Origin: Ignavibacteria bacterium
GTDB taxonomy: Bacteria; Bacteroidota; Ignavibacteria; Kapaibacteriales; UBA961
DNA length: 64,000 nt
Reading direction: 5' to 3'
Assembly: GCA_947491315.1 (NCBI GenBank)
Contig: CANLII010000004.1
Span: 61,470 to 125,469 of the forward strand
Part shown: positions 46,857-55,208 of the stretch, piece after piece
Layout: the number at the start of each line of letters is the position of its first letter
Position numbering within the stretch: position 1 is the stretch's first letter
Notes under the pieces: generated by a model
The model's input: the letters and a program-made list of their open reading frames with translations, nothing else
The model's database searches: none
What the model was told of the DNA's origin: nothing
Translations under genes and position numbers: made by a program

Positions 46857-47954
46857 ATGAAAGACAATCAACAACATCAATCCGTTCAAGAGCAATTTCC
46901 GGTTGGATCAATTGTTCCTTTATCCCGCATAGATATTTCCCATAGCGATAAAATCGGGAATGCCGCTGAAACTTCTGTTGCAAAATCACTTTTGAATCGT
47001 AAATCGCATTGCACAGCATGTGGTGATACAGATGGAGGGTGTTCAACTTGCAAAAGTGGATCTTCTCCGAATGAAGATTCTGTCAGTGAGGCCCAAGACA
47101 ATGCGCAAGACTGGTTTGTGGAAGTGAGTTTTAAAGCTCGGAGAAAGCAATTATTCAAGAAGAATAGAAATGGTCGCTATGCACTGAGCGATACAGTAAT
47201 TGTTCAATCTGAATATGGATCTGATGCCGGGACAATCACCGCTGTTGGTTCAATTGCAGAGATGAAAAAAAACAATCAAGAAACCCCCGCATTAAGTTTG
47301 CAGAGACTGGCAACTGCAGATGATATTCAGCGCATCAAAGAAAGCCGCGAACATGAGAAGGAAATCACTCGGGAGGTTAAAGCCAAAGTCAAGGAATATG
47401 GTTTAGATATGAAAATTGTTGATTCCGAGTGGCAATTTGATCGTACTCGTTTATCTGTGTATTTCTCCGCGCCTCAAAGAGTTGACTTCCGTGAACTGGT
47501 CAAGGAATTGGCAAGAATATATCATGCTCGCATCGAACTCAGACAAATATCAGCTCGCGAAGAAGCCAAAAGAATTGGCGGTATCGGTCCATGCGGATTG
47601 GAACTTTGTTGTTCAACATTTCTGAATGAGTTTGAGCAAATCAATCTCGAACATGCCAAAGCACAAATGTTACCACCGAATATCAGTAAACTCAGTGGCA
47701 TGTGTGGTCGCTTGAAATGCTGCTTGCTCTATGAAATCGACAATTATGTATCCGCTTTGAAAAATTATCCGCCTCTTGATTCCTATGTGCATCTCACCGA
47801 AGGTAGAGCACGCATGATCAAGATCGATATTTTCTCGGATACCGTGACAGTGATCGGTGAGAATACAGGAACATTTCATACTGTCTCTCTCGAGGAACTC
47901 AATACGCTTCGCAGAAATGGCAAAGTGGAAGCACCAAAAGAATATCAATCATAA
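46857..47954 (+). CDS. ricT: RicT/YaaT-like PSP1-domain protein
   Basis: A 365-residue protein of the PSP1 family. RicT of Bacillus forms an Fe-S complex with RicA and RicF that affects RNase Y and mRNA processing. Seen: SAREEAKRIGGIGPCGLELCCSTFL and MCGRLKCCLLYE, the conserved Cys clusters, within the PSP1 core. An extra N-terminal CxxC-x6-CxxC (Cys52, 55, 62, 65) precedes it. Partner ricA and ricF genes are not in the window, and Bacteroidota copies have no link with sporulation. It lies 21 bases before ferritin. Confidence 0.82.
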   Translation: MKDNQQHQSVQEQFPVGSIVPLSRIDISHSDKIGNAAETSVAKSLLNRKSHCTACGDTDGGCSTCKSGSSPNEDSVSEAQDNAQDWFVEVSFKARRKQLFKKNRNGRYALSDTVIVQSEYGSDAGTITAVGSIAEMKKNNQETPALSLQRLATADDIQRIKESREHEKEITREVKAKVKEYGLDMKIVDSEWQFDRTRLSVYFSAPQRVDFRELVKELARIYHARIELRQISAREEAKRIGGIGPCGLELCCSTFLNEFEQINLEHAKAQMLPPNISKLSGMCGRLKCCLLYEIDNYVSALKNYPPLDSYVHLTEGRARMIKIDIFSDTVTVIGENTGTFHTVSLEELNTLRRNGKVEAPKEYQS

Positions 47955-47975
47955 TGAATGTAAACGGAGTTAGAT

Positions 47976-48494
47976 ATGAATGAATCCATACGCAGACAAT
48001 TGAATATACAAGTCACCAATGAGCATGTGGCTTCGATGGCTTATTTGGAAATGGCATCATGGTGTGCCGACAATGATTTGCCGGGCTTGGAAGAGTACTT
48101 CTATTTCAGCGCCGAAGATGAGCGCGAGCATATGCTTGAGTTTTATCGTTATGCCAATGCTAATGGCTGCAGAGCCACGATTGGAGCGGTTCCAAGCTTG
48201 AGATCCGAGTTTGAAAGCGTGCTTGACATTCTTGAGCATACTCTTTTCCTCGAACAACAAAATACGATTGCCATCAATGAGCTTGCAAAGATGTGTCATG
48301 AAGTTCTTGATTATGCCACCTTGCAATTTCTCCAGCCATTTATCAAAGAACAGCAAGATTCCGAGCGCGGTGTGGAGGAATTGATCGTGATGGTAAAACG
48401 AGTGGGATATGATCCAAAGAATCTCTATTTCCTTGACAAACAATTCAAGAAAATGATGCAAGGAAAAGCGGAAGAGGAAGCTGGGAAAGAATAA
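47976..48494 (+). CDS. ftnA: Ferritin
   Basis: A 172-residue non-haem ferritin that oxidises Fe(II) and stores it in a 24-mer cage. Seen: ferroxidase-site residues Glu16 (TNEHVASMAYLEMASW), Glu48/Glu51/His52 (SAEDEREHMLEFY), then LEHTLFLEQQNT and the C-terminal FIKEQQDSERGVEEL glutamines. Length is normal. A strong hairpin that could end its transcript lies about 210 bases downstream, inside the opposing DUF2007 gene. Confidence 0.93.
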   Translation: MNESIRRQLNIQVTNEHVASMAYLEMASWCADNDLPGLEEYFYFSAEDEREHMLEFYRYANANGCRATIGAVPSLRSEFESVLDILEHTLFLEQQNTIAINELAKMCHEVLDYATLQFLQPFIKEQQDSERGVEELIVMVKRVGYDPKNLYFLDKQFKKMMQGKAEEEAGKE

Positions 48495-48505
48495 GAAATG
48501 TGTAC

Positions 48506-48751
48506 TTATTCTGTTTGATTTTCGCCATCAAATTCAGCATTCAAAATCATCAATGCTTGTTCGAAATCTTCCTGCGCGACGAATAAGCGGACGCCCATGA
48601 CGGCTCCGACATAGCAGGAATTAACATTCAAATCATAGACATAACTTGAAATGCCATTCTCGGCAAGCAATGCCTGAGCCATTTCAGCTTCTATCGCATA
48701 TGGAAAGCGCCGGACTAAAACCGGCGCTTTTTTTTGTTCTTCGGGATTCAT
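48506..48751 (-). CDS. DUF2007 small signal-transducing-like protein
   Basis: An 81-residue protein matching the DUF2007 fold (beta-alpha-beta-beta-type): VLVRRFPYAIEAEMAQALLAENGISSYVYD, then VRLFVAQEDFEQALMILN. It is the last gene of the dcd-to-trxB leftward run, six bases after trxB. Its first codons contain a perfect hairpin that reads as a terminator on the other strand. Function is unknown. Confidence 0.8.
   Translation of the reverse strand: MNPEEQKKAPVLVRRFPYAIEAEMAQALLAENGISSYVYDLNVNSCYVGAVMGVRLFVAQEDFEQALMILNAEFDGENQTE
48704..48735 (+). terminator. Plus-strand terminator embedded in the DUF2007 coding start
   Basis: AAAGCGCCGG (48704-48713), loop ACTAAAA, CCGGCGCTTT (48721-48730), then TTTTT to 48735. 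Ten-bp perfect stem with a T-run only on the plus strand, so it would stop transcription arriving from ferritin, in antisense to DUF2007. Confidence 0.65.
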
Positions 48752-48757
48752 GTTTTA

Positions 48758-49708
48758 TCATCCATGTTGTGCTTCAAGCCAGCGTTCTGCATCAATGGCC
48801 GCCATGCAACCGCTACCTGCGGCGGTGACTGCTTGTCTGTACACACTGTCTTGCGCATCACCACAAGCAAAGACGCCTTCGATATTTGTATACGAAGATT
48901 TGCCGACAGTTTGAATATAACCGGTTTCATCCATGTCAATCAAGCCTTTGAATAAATCCGTATTGGGTTTATGACCAATCGCAACAAAAATTCCATCGGC
49001 AGGGACGATATTTTCTTCATTCGTGACCGTATTGCGCAATTTCAATGAAGTGAGCTTTCTTATACCAGAAGGAAGTATTTCACCAATATATTCATCAACT
49101 GTGGTATTCACCACAAATTCAATCTTGGGATTATTCTGACAACGCTCAAGCATGATTTTGGAAGCCCGGAATTCATTTCTTCTGTGGAGGATGGTCACTT
49201 TTGATGCAAAACGCGTTAAATAATTTGCTTCTTCCATTGCGGTGTCACCACCACCAACCACATACACATGTTGATTTTTGAAGAAGAAACCATCGCATGT
49301 AGCGCATGCGGAAACTCCAAATCCCATAAATTCTTGCTCACCTTTTGATCCGAGTAATTTCGCTGCAGCACCAGTTGAAATGATGATGGAATCACATGTA
49401 TATGTTTTGTCACGATCACTTTTCAATGTGAAAGGTCTTGTTGAGGTATCAACTGAGGTAATTGTCTCATAGATAGACTGCGCGCCAAAACGATGGGATT
49501 GTTTGCGGAAAACATCCATCATTTCTGGTCCCATGATGCCATGCTCAAAACCGGGATAATTCTCCACTTCAGTCGTAATCGTCAATTGTCCTCCCGGCTG
49601 ATGTCCTTCAAAAACAATAACATCCAATCGAGCTCTTGAGGCATATAATGCGGCTGTAAAACCGGCAGGACCACTTCCAATGATGCAAATTTGATGATGT
49701 TCTGACAT
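48758..49708 (-). CDS. trxB: Thioredoxin reductase
   Basis: A 316-residue NADPH-dependent flavoenzyme that reduces thioredoxin. Seen: FAD-binding IIGSGPAGFTAALYASRA, the redox-active Cys135-Ala-Thr-Cys138, NADPH-binding VVGGGDTAMEEANYLTRFA with HRRNEFRAS, and the C-terminal GVFACGDAQDSVYRQAVTAAGSGCMAA stretch. Length is normal. An AAAGGA ribosome binding site precedes the ATG; sixA ends 18 bases upstream. Confidence 0.95.
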   Translation of the reverse strand: MSEHHQICIIGSGPAGFTAALYASRARLDVIVFEGHQPGGQLTITTEVENYPGFEHGIMGPEMMDVFRKQSHRFGAQSIYETITSVDTSTRPFTLKSDRDKTYTCDSIIISTGAAAKLLGSKGEQEFMGFGVSACATCDGFFFKNQHVYVVGGGDTAMEEANYLTRFASKVTILHRRNEFRASKIMLERCQNNPKIEFVVNTTVDEYIGEILPSGIRKLTSLKLRNTVTNEENIVPADGIFVAIGHKPNTDLFKGLIDMDETGYIQTVGKSSYTNIEGVFACGDAQDSVYRQAVTAAGSGCMAAIDAERWLEAQHG

Positions 49709-49726
49709 ATGAAATTCCTTTCTACT

Positions 49727-50215
49727 TTATTGACCGGGAAATGCATTACGAGTAATTATGCCCGTATGCGGTGAAATAGCATTCCAAGAATTGCAATCTT
49801 TGAATGTGAGCGAAACTATTGAACAAGTCGGCATGGATTCCGTGACATTGTCACGAGCAAGAAGATTCACCATCAAAGTGATTGTTGGATTATGTCCTAC
49901 AATTACTATATGCTCATATGAATCTTCAACTTGATGAATGAATGCCGTATAATCATTGATAAAAGCATGATAGAGAAGCGAATGTTCTTCAAGAGGAATT
50001 TGTGGATCAATTTCATTACGTATCAATTCAGCAGTTGTTTGTGCGCGAAGTGCAGTGCTGGTGAAAAAGACATCCGGATGAAAATTATCGGATTTCAAAC
50101 TTTTCGCTAATGTTGGAGCATCGTGCAAGCCTCGATCATTAAGCGGCCTGTCATGATCACGAAGACCCATGATATGATTTGATTTCGCATGCCTGATAAA
50201 AGTGATGTGCTTCAT
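49727..50215 (-). CDS. sixA: SixA-type histidine phosphatase
   Basis: A 162-residue member of the histidine (phosphoglycerate mutase-like) phosphatase superfamily. Seen: the phospho-accepting RHAKS at the N-terminus, RDHDRPLNDRG, STALRAQTTAELI and VGHNPT with the second catalytic His. SixA in enterobacteria dephosphorylates phosphohistidine on phosphotransfer proteins; the target here is unknown. It overlaps the DUF1684 gene by an ATGA. Confidence 0.85.
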   Translation of the reverse strand: MKHITFIRHAKSNHIMGLRDHDRPLNDRGLHDAPTLAKSLKSDNFHPDVFFTSTALRAQTTAELIRNEIDPQIPLEEHSLLYHAFINDYTAFIHQVEDSYEHIVIVGHNPTITLMVNLLARDNVTESMPTCSIVSLTFKDCNSWNAISPHTGIITRNAFPGQ

Positions 50216-50853
50216 TGGAAAATCGTCCTCTTCTCACCGGCTTTGATTGATAAGGGTAATATGTTATCCTTTGGAACCAATGGGCAAACATATTCTTTAT
50301 TATAGGCACAATATGGATTATAAGCTTTATTGAAATCAAGGAGATATTCACCATTGTCCGAAGACTCTTCCACTTCCAGATATCTACCGGCTTCATAGGT
50401 ATCAAAGCCATTAGTCTTGTCTTTGAATGGAATAAAAATCATATCATCTTCTTGATTCAAAGATTTGAAACCAGTCACAGTAAAAGTTGAACCATCCTGT
50501 TCATGAAAAGTGAATATACCATATCGCACCATTGCTCTTTTCTCTGAGCCTTTTGATGTTAACAATTGAACAGTATCCGGTTTGGAGATTAATGTGAAAT
50601 CCGCATAGAATGCATAGTCCTCGGAAGGAGGAAAATACTGCATAGCGGTGAATTCTTCTTTTTGAATCTCTTTTAAAGGAGAAGAAGGGTCATTCTTGAA
50701 AAAATCAGCAAGTTCTTTTCTTCTTTCAATGATTGTAGATTCATCATAAATGAGCGTATTGTCCTCCTCGAAAGTACAGGAGGAAAAGACAAACACAAGT
50801 CCAATAAAGAATAATGTCTTTGTGAAATATGTCATGTCTTTTAAGCAATTCAT
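50212..50853 (-). CDS. DUF1684 lipoprotein
   Basis: A 213-residue protein with a lipoprotein signal (TKTLFFIGLVFVFSSC; Cys is the lipidation site) and a DUF1684 domain with ADFTLISKPDTVQLLTSKG, RYLEVEESSDNGEYLLDFNKAYNPYCAYN and VCPLVP. The C-terminal Asn-Pro-Cys-Ala pattern is typical of the family, whose function is unknown. ATG 50853 overlaps the dcd stop (TGATG); a GTG at 50868 is a weaker alternative. Confidence 0.82.
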   Translation of the reverse strand: MNCLKDMTYFTKTLFFIGLVFVFSSCTFEEDNTLIYDESTIIERRKELADFFKNDPSSPLKEIQKEEFTAMQYFPPSEDYAFYADFTLISKPDTVQLLTSKGSEKRAMVRYGIFTFHEQDGSTFTVTGFKSLNQEDDMIFIPFKDKTNGFDTYEAGRYLEVEESSDNGEYLLDFNKAYNPYCAYNKEYVCPLVPKDNILPLSIKAGEKRTIFQ

Positions 50854-51386
50854 CAGAAATTCTTCCACATCATTGATTCAACAGGTTCATGGGTTTTGGC
50901 ATTATATTTTGCAGAAACTTTAGCATTATACGGAGTTTCAATGTCGCCTTTTACTTCAAAATAGATGAGTTGTCCTATTGGCATGCCCGGATACACGCGG
51001 ACCGGTTGTTTCACGGAGATTTCCAAGGTCCAATAATTGCAAAATCCTACATCACCTTTTCCTGCAGTGGCATGAATATCAATACCTAATCTTCCGATGC
51101 TTGACTTACCTTCAAGAAAGGGAACATGATTATGTGTTTCGGTATATTCTTCTGTTACTCCGAGATAGAATACATCTGGCATTAAGACGCAACCTTCCTC
51201 GGGAATCTCAAATGTAGTGATGGTATTATGAACTTTCGCATCAAGGATATCTTCATCATATGTGGCAAGAAGTTTTCCCAAATGAACATCATAACTGTTA
51301 GATCCCAGGCATTCTCTTCGAAAAGGGGTGATAACAATTCTTTCGCTCGCTATATTTGCAAGAATTTCTTTGTCAGTCAAGATCAT
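50853..51386 (-). CDS. dcd: dCTP deaminase
   Basis: A 177-residue trimeric enzyme that turns dCTP into dUTP for dTTP synthesis. Seen: LGSNSYDVHLG, LEGKSSIGRLGIDIHATAGKGD with the catalytic Glu/Ser region, YPGMPIGQLIYFE and KYNAK near the C-terminus. Whether it is the mono- or bifunctional (dUTP-hydrolysing) form is not clear. ATG 51386 is chosen rather than 51422 because the promoter -7 box covers 51420-51427. Confidence 0.93.
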   Translation of the reverse strand: MILTDKEILANIASERIVITPFRRECLGSNSYDVHLGKLLATYDEDILDAKVHNTITTFEIPEEGCVLMPDVFYLGVTEEYTETHNHVPFLEGKSSIGRLGIDIHATAGKGDVGFCNYWTLEISVKQPVRVYPGMPIGQLIYFEVKGDIETPYNAKVSAKYNAKTHEPVESMMWKNF

Positions 51387-51419
51387 TGAATAAGCTCCGC
51401 TATAAATATGTGGTGTAGG

Positions 51420-51449
51420 CAAAAATACAAAAAATCGCTTGGCGATGAA
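51420..51449 (-). promoter_or_regulatory. Bacteroidota-type promoter for the dcd operon
   Basis: Minus strand: TTC (51449-51447, one mismatch to TTG), 19 bases, TATTTTTG (51427-51420), then CC. Transcription would begin near 51413, giving about 27 bases of leader before ATG 51386. Confidence 0.6.
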
Positions 51450-51466
51450 ACCTCTTAAAGGAACCC

Positions 51467-52429
51467 ATGATAGAAAAAATCATACCCTATGATGAATGGT
51501 CAACCATGAATATACCCATCGAGCCAGAGGATAAGCGATTTGCTTCCAAGTTTCAGGTTTTGGAGTCATATAACACCTTGAAAGAGCACGATATTGTATT
51601 GATGGGTATTCCTCAGGATATAGGAATTGTTAGAAATGGTGGCAGGCCGGGAGCATCAATAGCGCCATTCAGGATTCGTGAATTTTTGGGAAAGCTGTCC
51701 GTTTTTGGTATTCAACATTTCCCGGGTTCAATCTATGATGCCGGAAATATAGATTGTGAGGGCAGAGATTTAGAAGACATCAGACATGATCACTATGAGA
51801 TTCTTCATCGCATTCTACAAAAGGGTGCAAGGGCAATCATACTTGGTGGTGGACATGATATTGCCTTTCCGAATTGCAAAGCATTGCTGGATATGACTGA
51901 AACAACTGCTATTATCACTATTGATCCCCATCTGGATGTCAGAGTGAAGATAGATGGATTATCGCATTCTGGAACGCCATTTCGGGAAATGTTGGAGTAT
52001 GGAAAACCATCCGAATTCGTGGAATTCGGCACGCAAACATTCACCGCTTCTGCACATCATCGCGAGTTTGTGGAATTGTACGGAGGAAAAATCATACCAT
52101 ATGAACATATCAGGGCAATCGGCAATCCGGGTGGGCAATTGCGTGAAATGATCAGGTCCATGCATGAAGCGGGCTTGAGTTCCTATGTCAGTTTCGACAT
52201 GGATTCAGTTTGTTCAGCATTTGCTCCGGGTGTCAGCGCTCCTGCCTCAATTGGTTTTACTTCCGATGAAATCATCGAAATGGCCTATTGGGCAGGTGCT
52301 GAAGGATGCCGAATGATAGATATTGTCGAGGTCAATCCTACATATGACATCGATGATAGAACATCGAGATTAGCAAGTTTAATGATTGCCACCTATATTT
52401 CAGGATTGGCCGATTATTCAAGATCCTAG
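51467..52429 (+). CDS. Arginase/agmatinase/formimidoylglutamase family hydrolase
   Basis: A 320-residue ureohydrolase. Seen: LGGGHDIAFPN (first metal His), IDPHLDVR (Asp-x-His-x-Asp) and SFDMDSVCSAFAPGVSAP (Asp-x-Asp), so all dimanganese ligands are present. The FDMDSV...APGVSAP form is nearer formimidoylglutamase than arginase, and a histidine ammonia-lyase lies elsewhere in the window, so HutG is plausible but not proven. It overlaps the converging small membrane protein gene by 12 bases. Confidence 0.8.
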   Translation: MIEKIIPYDEWSTMNIPIEPEDKRFASKFQVLESYNTLKEHDIVLMGIPQDIGIVRNGGRPGASIAPFRIREFLGKLSVFGIQHFPGSIYDAGNIDCEGRDLEDIRHDHYEILHRILQKGARAIILGGGHDIAFPNCKALLDMTETTAIITIDPHLDVRVKIDGLSHSGTPFREMLEYGKPSEFVEFGTQTFTASAHHREFVELYGGKIIPYEHIRAIGNPGGQLREMIRSMHEAGLSSYVSFDMDSVCSAFAPGVSAPASIGFTSDEIIEMAYWAGAEGCRMIDIVEVNPTYDIDDRTSRLASLMIATYISGLADYSRS

Positions 52430-52834
52430 CCAAAGCGACATACCACCGATGCGAATGACGCCAAGAATAATCAAAAGCAGAGAAACTATATAAGCAATCA
52501 ATGTATTGCGGAGTCTTTTGCTTATTTCTAACTTTTTCCAAGCCGCAGGGGAATGTGCGATTGCAATGGCGAGAATCATTGTTGTGGCATGCTCGAATTG
52601 TATTCTGAGGGCTGACATATTCCAATCCAGGGCATTACCTTTAGGGAAAAAGAGGATGAGTCCTATCACAAATTGAAGTGCAAGTGCATAGGCATAGATG
52701 GAGCCGGTAAGTCTGGTGAATTTTTTGTATTCCCCGGAATCTCTCATATTACTGAGGATAGAAAAAATGGCCAATAAGGCAAAAATGATCATGAGCCAGC
52801 GATTGTGGCCATGAATTGTTATGAGGAAATCCAT
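52418..52834 (-). CDS. Four-span membrane protein of unknown function
   Basis: A 138-residue integral membrane protein with about four hydrophobic segments (near 10-30, 45-65, 78-98, 110-130) and the N-terminal HGHNRWLMI motif followed later by FEHATTMILAIAIAH. The conserved-looking His residues could bind haem or metal, but I know of no named family with certainty. ATG 52834 has GGAG and a good promoter upstream. Its 3' end overlaps the ureohydrolase gene by 12 bases. Confidence 0.7.
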   Translation of the reverse strand: MDFLITIHGHNRWLMIIFALLAIFSILSNMRDSGEYKKFTRLTGSIYAYALALQFVIGLILFFPKGNALDWNMSALRIQFEHATTMILAIAIAHSPAAWKKLEISKRLRNTLIAYIVSLLLIILGVIRIGGMSLWLGS

Positions 52835-52869
52835 GAGTAAACTCCGTTAATTGGTGGATATGTGGTTGG

Positions 52870-52901
52870 CAAACATACATGAGATTTCATAAATTCCCCA
52901 A
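52870..52901 (-). promoter_or_regulatory. Bacteroidota-type promoter for the four-span membrane protein
   Basis: Minus strand: TTG (52901-52899), 21 bases, TATGTTTG (52877-52870), then CC. It lies 36 bases before ATG 52834. Confidence 0.6.
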
Positions 52902-52995
52902 TCTTATTGAGATGCTGGTCTCTAAAAAAAAAGTAAATTGAACAAAAGGGAAGTGTAAATGCCGTAAGGCTTCCAGCTATTGTTTCGGGATGTAA

Positions 52996-53003
52996 TATAT
53001 TTG
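52996..53003 (+). promoter_or_regulatory. -7 box at the TPR-LuxR gene start
   Basis: TATATTTG, only seven bases before the ATG at 53011. If used, the mRNA is nearly leaderless from ATG 53011, or the real start is the ATG at 53077. No TTG at the proper upstream distance. Confidence 0.4.
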
Positions 53004-53010
53004 GTTGTAT

Positions 53011-54687
53011 ATGAACAGAGTACTGTCCGGTAGGGAAGAGATACTCAGGGTCGAGCGGCGATTATATACGGATTCCATGTCATCCGTTTTGAAATCCCTC
53101 ACTGCTCTTGAGCACAAATATGAGGATATGCATTCTCGCGAATTGATCAGCGAGAACAGATTCTTACAATATATGTTTGATTTATTGAGAATCAGGTGCA
53201 CTATTCTTCATGGAATGATGCAAAGAGATAAGGCTTTTGATGTGCTTGGAAAAATGGCGGTTATTGCTGCAAAAACAGATCATTCCATACAGCATGCTCA
53301 TATGGCTAGGGAGCAATACAGACTTCGTTCGGATATTGAGATTATACCAGATGATGACAGGGTCTTGCGTGAATCTCTCGAGACTTTTATGATTCATGGA
53401 GAATTGCTTCATGCTTTTAAATGTGCAATGACATTGGCACAGCATGCTCAGAAAATTGATAAATATGATCAATGCTTGAATTACCTTCAGAAAGCGAAAG
53501 AAATTCAATTGGAATTACCGGGTGAACCATTCCTTGATTCCCAGATACAGGTAGGCATGGGAAATTTCAATATTGCTGTGCAAGATTTTGAAAAAGCCGA
53601 AGAATATCTTCAAAAAGCAATCAATAATGCTCGGATCGAGAAGAATTGGCGTACAGAGCTTATAGCTCTATCAAACATCGCATCCATTTCATTGATGAAA
53701 ACACAGAAAAGTCCTGAGAAAGCATTGGAAATCTTACATGATTGCATTGGCATTGCAAAGAAAAGAAAAGCATATCATGACTTGTCGAGAATGCATGTGA
53801 TGACAGGATCCGCATTCTCAAAAATTGGATCGCACAAACAAGCATTGGATTCATTTCATGAAGCAGGAAAACTCTATAAAAAGTTTCCATTTCCTCTTCA
53901 TGAAGCAACATTGCATTATAAATTGGCCAGACTCTTCATGGAGATGCAGCCTACTTCTTTAAAGAATGGCAAAATAGAATATCATTTTCAACAAGCACAT
54001 GTGATGACTCAAACATATGATTTTCTTCAATTGCGGGTTTGGGTCTTGAGACATTGGGGATTTTGGCTCAGACAAAGAAAACAATGGGAAAGAGCTTTCT
54101 CCATGTTGCATGAATCATATCAAGTGCAACATGCAATCCTTGGAAAAGAGTCGCAGAAAAATATCAAAGATCTGGAAATACAATATGTTTCTACTTTGCA
54201 TCAAAAAGAGAATGAATTTCTGAAAAAACGGAATCATGAACTTGGAAGAGAAACCAAAGACTTGCGTCATCAATTATTGGAAAGAACCTCTTCCATCATG
54301 AAAGAATTGAATCGCTATGGCGAGGTGCGTTCCAAAGTCCTCGAGATATTGGAACAGAATGGTGCCAAAACTAAAGTTCTGAAAGAAATTAGTACATTGC
54401 TTATGCCTTTGTCTGGTACTGACATAGAAAGAGAATTGTTTTTCAGTGAATTCCATCAAACATATTCCGAATTTCAGAAGAAATTGGAACTTTTAATTCC
54501 TGAAATCACCATGAAAGAATCCGAAGTGAGTATGCTTATTCGATGTGGATTTTCTACCTATCAGATTGCAACATTCTTGGATATCTCCACGAGAACCGTT
54601 GAAACACATCGCTTGAATATCCGAAGAAAAGCCGGACTTCAATCTTCAGTAACAATAGACGGATTTTTGTCTTCCATTGAATCATGA
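53011..54687 (+). CDS. TPR-containing LuxR-type transcriptional regulator
   Basis: A 558-residue regulator: an N-terminal and central array of TPR-like helical pairs (for example CLNYLQKAKEIQLEL, DFEKAEEYLQKAINNARIEKN, SHKQALDSFHEAGKLYKKF), a coiled-coil (about 385-430, ENEFLKKRNHELGRETKDL) and a C-terminal LuxR/NarL helix-turn-helix (MKESEVSMLIRCGFSTYQIATFLDISTRTVETHRLNIRRK). No receiver domain is seen, so the signal probably enters through protein contacts. The frame opens at TTG 53005; ATG 53011 is used. It overlaps ybaK by an ATGA. Confidence 0.8.
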   Translation: MNRVLSGREEILRVERRLYTDSMSSVLKSLTALEHKYEDMHSRELISENRFLQYMFDLLRIRCTILHGMMQRDKAFDVLGKMAVIAAKTDHSIQHAHMAREQYRLRSDIEIIPDDDRVLRESLETFMIHGELLHAFKCAMTLAQHAQKIDKYDQCLNYLQKAKEIQLELPGEPFLDSQIQVGMGNFNIAVQDFEKAEEYLQKAINNARIEKNWRTELIALSNIASISLMKTQKSPEKALEILHDCIGIAKKRKAYHDLSRMHVMTGSAFSKIGSHKQALDSFHEAGKLYKKFPFPLHEATLHYKLARLFMEMQPTSLKNGKIEYHFQQAHVMTQTYDFLQLRVWVLRHWGFWLRQRKQWERAFSMLHESYQVQHAILGKESQKNIKDLEIQYVSTLHQKENEFLKKRNHELGRETKDLRHQLLERTSSIMKELNRYGEVRSKVLEILEQNGAKTKVLKEISTLLMPLSGTDIERELFFSEFHQTYSEFQKKLELLIPEITMKESEVSMLIRCGFSTYQIATFLDISTRTVETHRLNIRRKAGLQSSVTIDGFLSSIES

Positions 54688-55160
54688 GCATACCCAAAAA
54701 GACCAATTGCTGTAGAATACTCGATTCATTGAATATATCCTATGTTTTGCTTTCCTATGATTGGTCGGAAGATGCACTTGATGCAATAAGTGTAGCCGAT
54801 AAGATACACATGCCACATGAGCAAGTGTTCAAAACCTTAGTTTTGAAGGGTGATTACTTGGCTGTCTTTGTGATTATTGTACCTGGTAATGCTGAAGTTT
54901 CTTTGAAAAAAGTAGCGAAAGCCACCGGAAATACTGCGTGTTCTCTTCTACCTATCAATGAATTGTATCCACTCACAGGATATGTTCGCGGTGGTTGTTC
55001 CCCAATAGGAATGAAAAAACACTTTCCCACATTTTTGGAAGAAACCGCATTCCTATTTGATAAGATCAGTGTCAGTCCGGGACAAAGAGGAATGCAGATT
55101 CTCATTCATCCAAAAGATCTTCAGAACGCATCTCAATCCACAGTCTCCAATCTCCTTTGA
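54684..55160 (+). CDS. ybaK: Cys-tRNA(Pro) deacylase YbaK
   Basis: A 158-residue editing-domain protein that hydrolyses mischarged Cys-tRNA(Pro). Seen: HMPHEQVFKTLVLKGD near the N-terminus, FVIIVPGNAEVSLKKVAKATG with the Lys that is needed for activity, and YVRGGCSPIGMKK. Length fits. It is translationally coupled to the LuxR-type gene by an ATGA overlap. Confidence 0.9.
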   Translation: MSIPKKTNCCRILDSLNISYVLLSYDWSEDALDAISVADKIHMPHEQVFKTLVLKGDYLAVFVIIVPGNAEVSLKKVAKATGNTACSLLPINELYPLTGYVRGGCSPIGMKKHFPTFLEETAFLFDKISVSPGQRGMQILIHPKDLQNASQSTVSNLL

Positions 55161-55166
55161 AAACTG

Positions 55167-55174
55167 TACATTTG
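55167..55174 (+). promoter_or_regulatory. -7 box upstream of the SpoIIE-type phosphatase gene
   Basis: TACATTTG right after the ybaK stop; a leader of about 28 bases to ATG 55209. No TTG at 19-21 bases upstream, so a half match. It would let the phosphatase be expressed separately from ybaK. Confidence 0.45.
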
Positions 55175-55208
55175 ACAAAGTTTTCTGTGCATTCAACCAT
55201 TCAAGAAC

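Noticed and set aside
52949..52975. Imperfect hairpin (GGAAG...GCC GTAA GGCTTCC)
   Set aside because: The stem has a seven-base bulge and no T-run; neither terminator nor operator can be supported.
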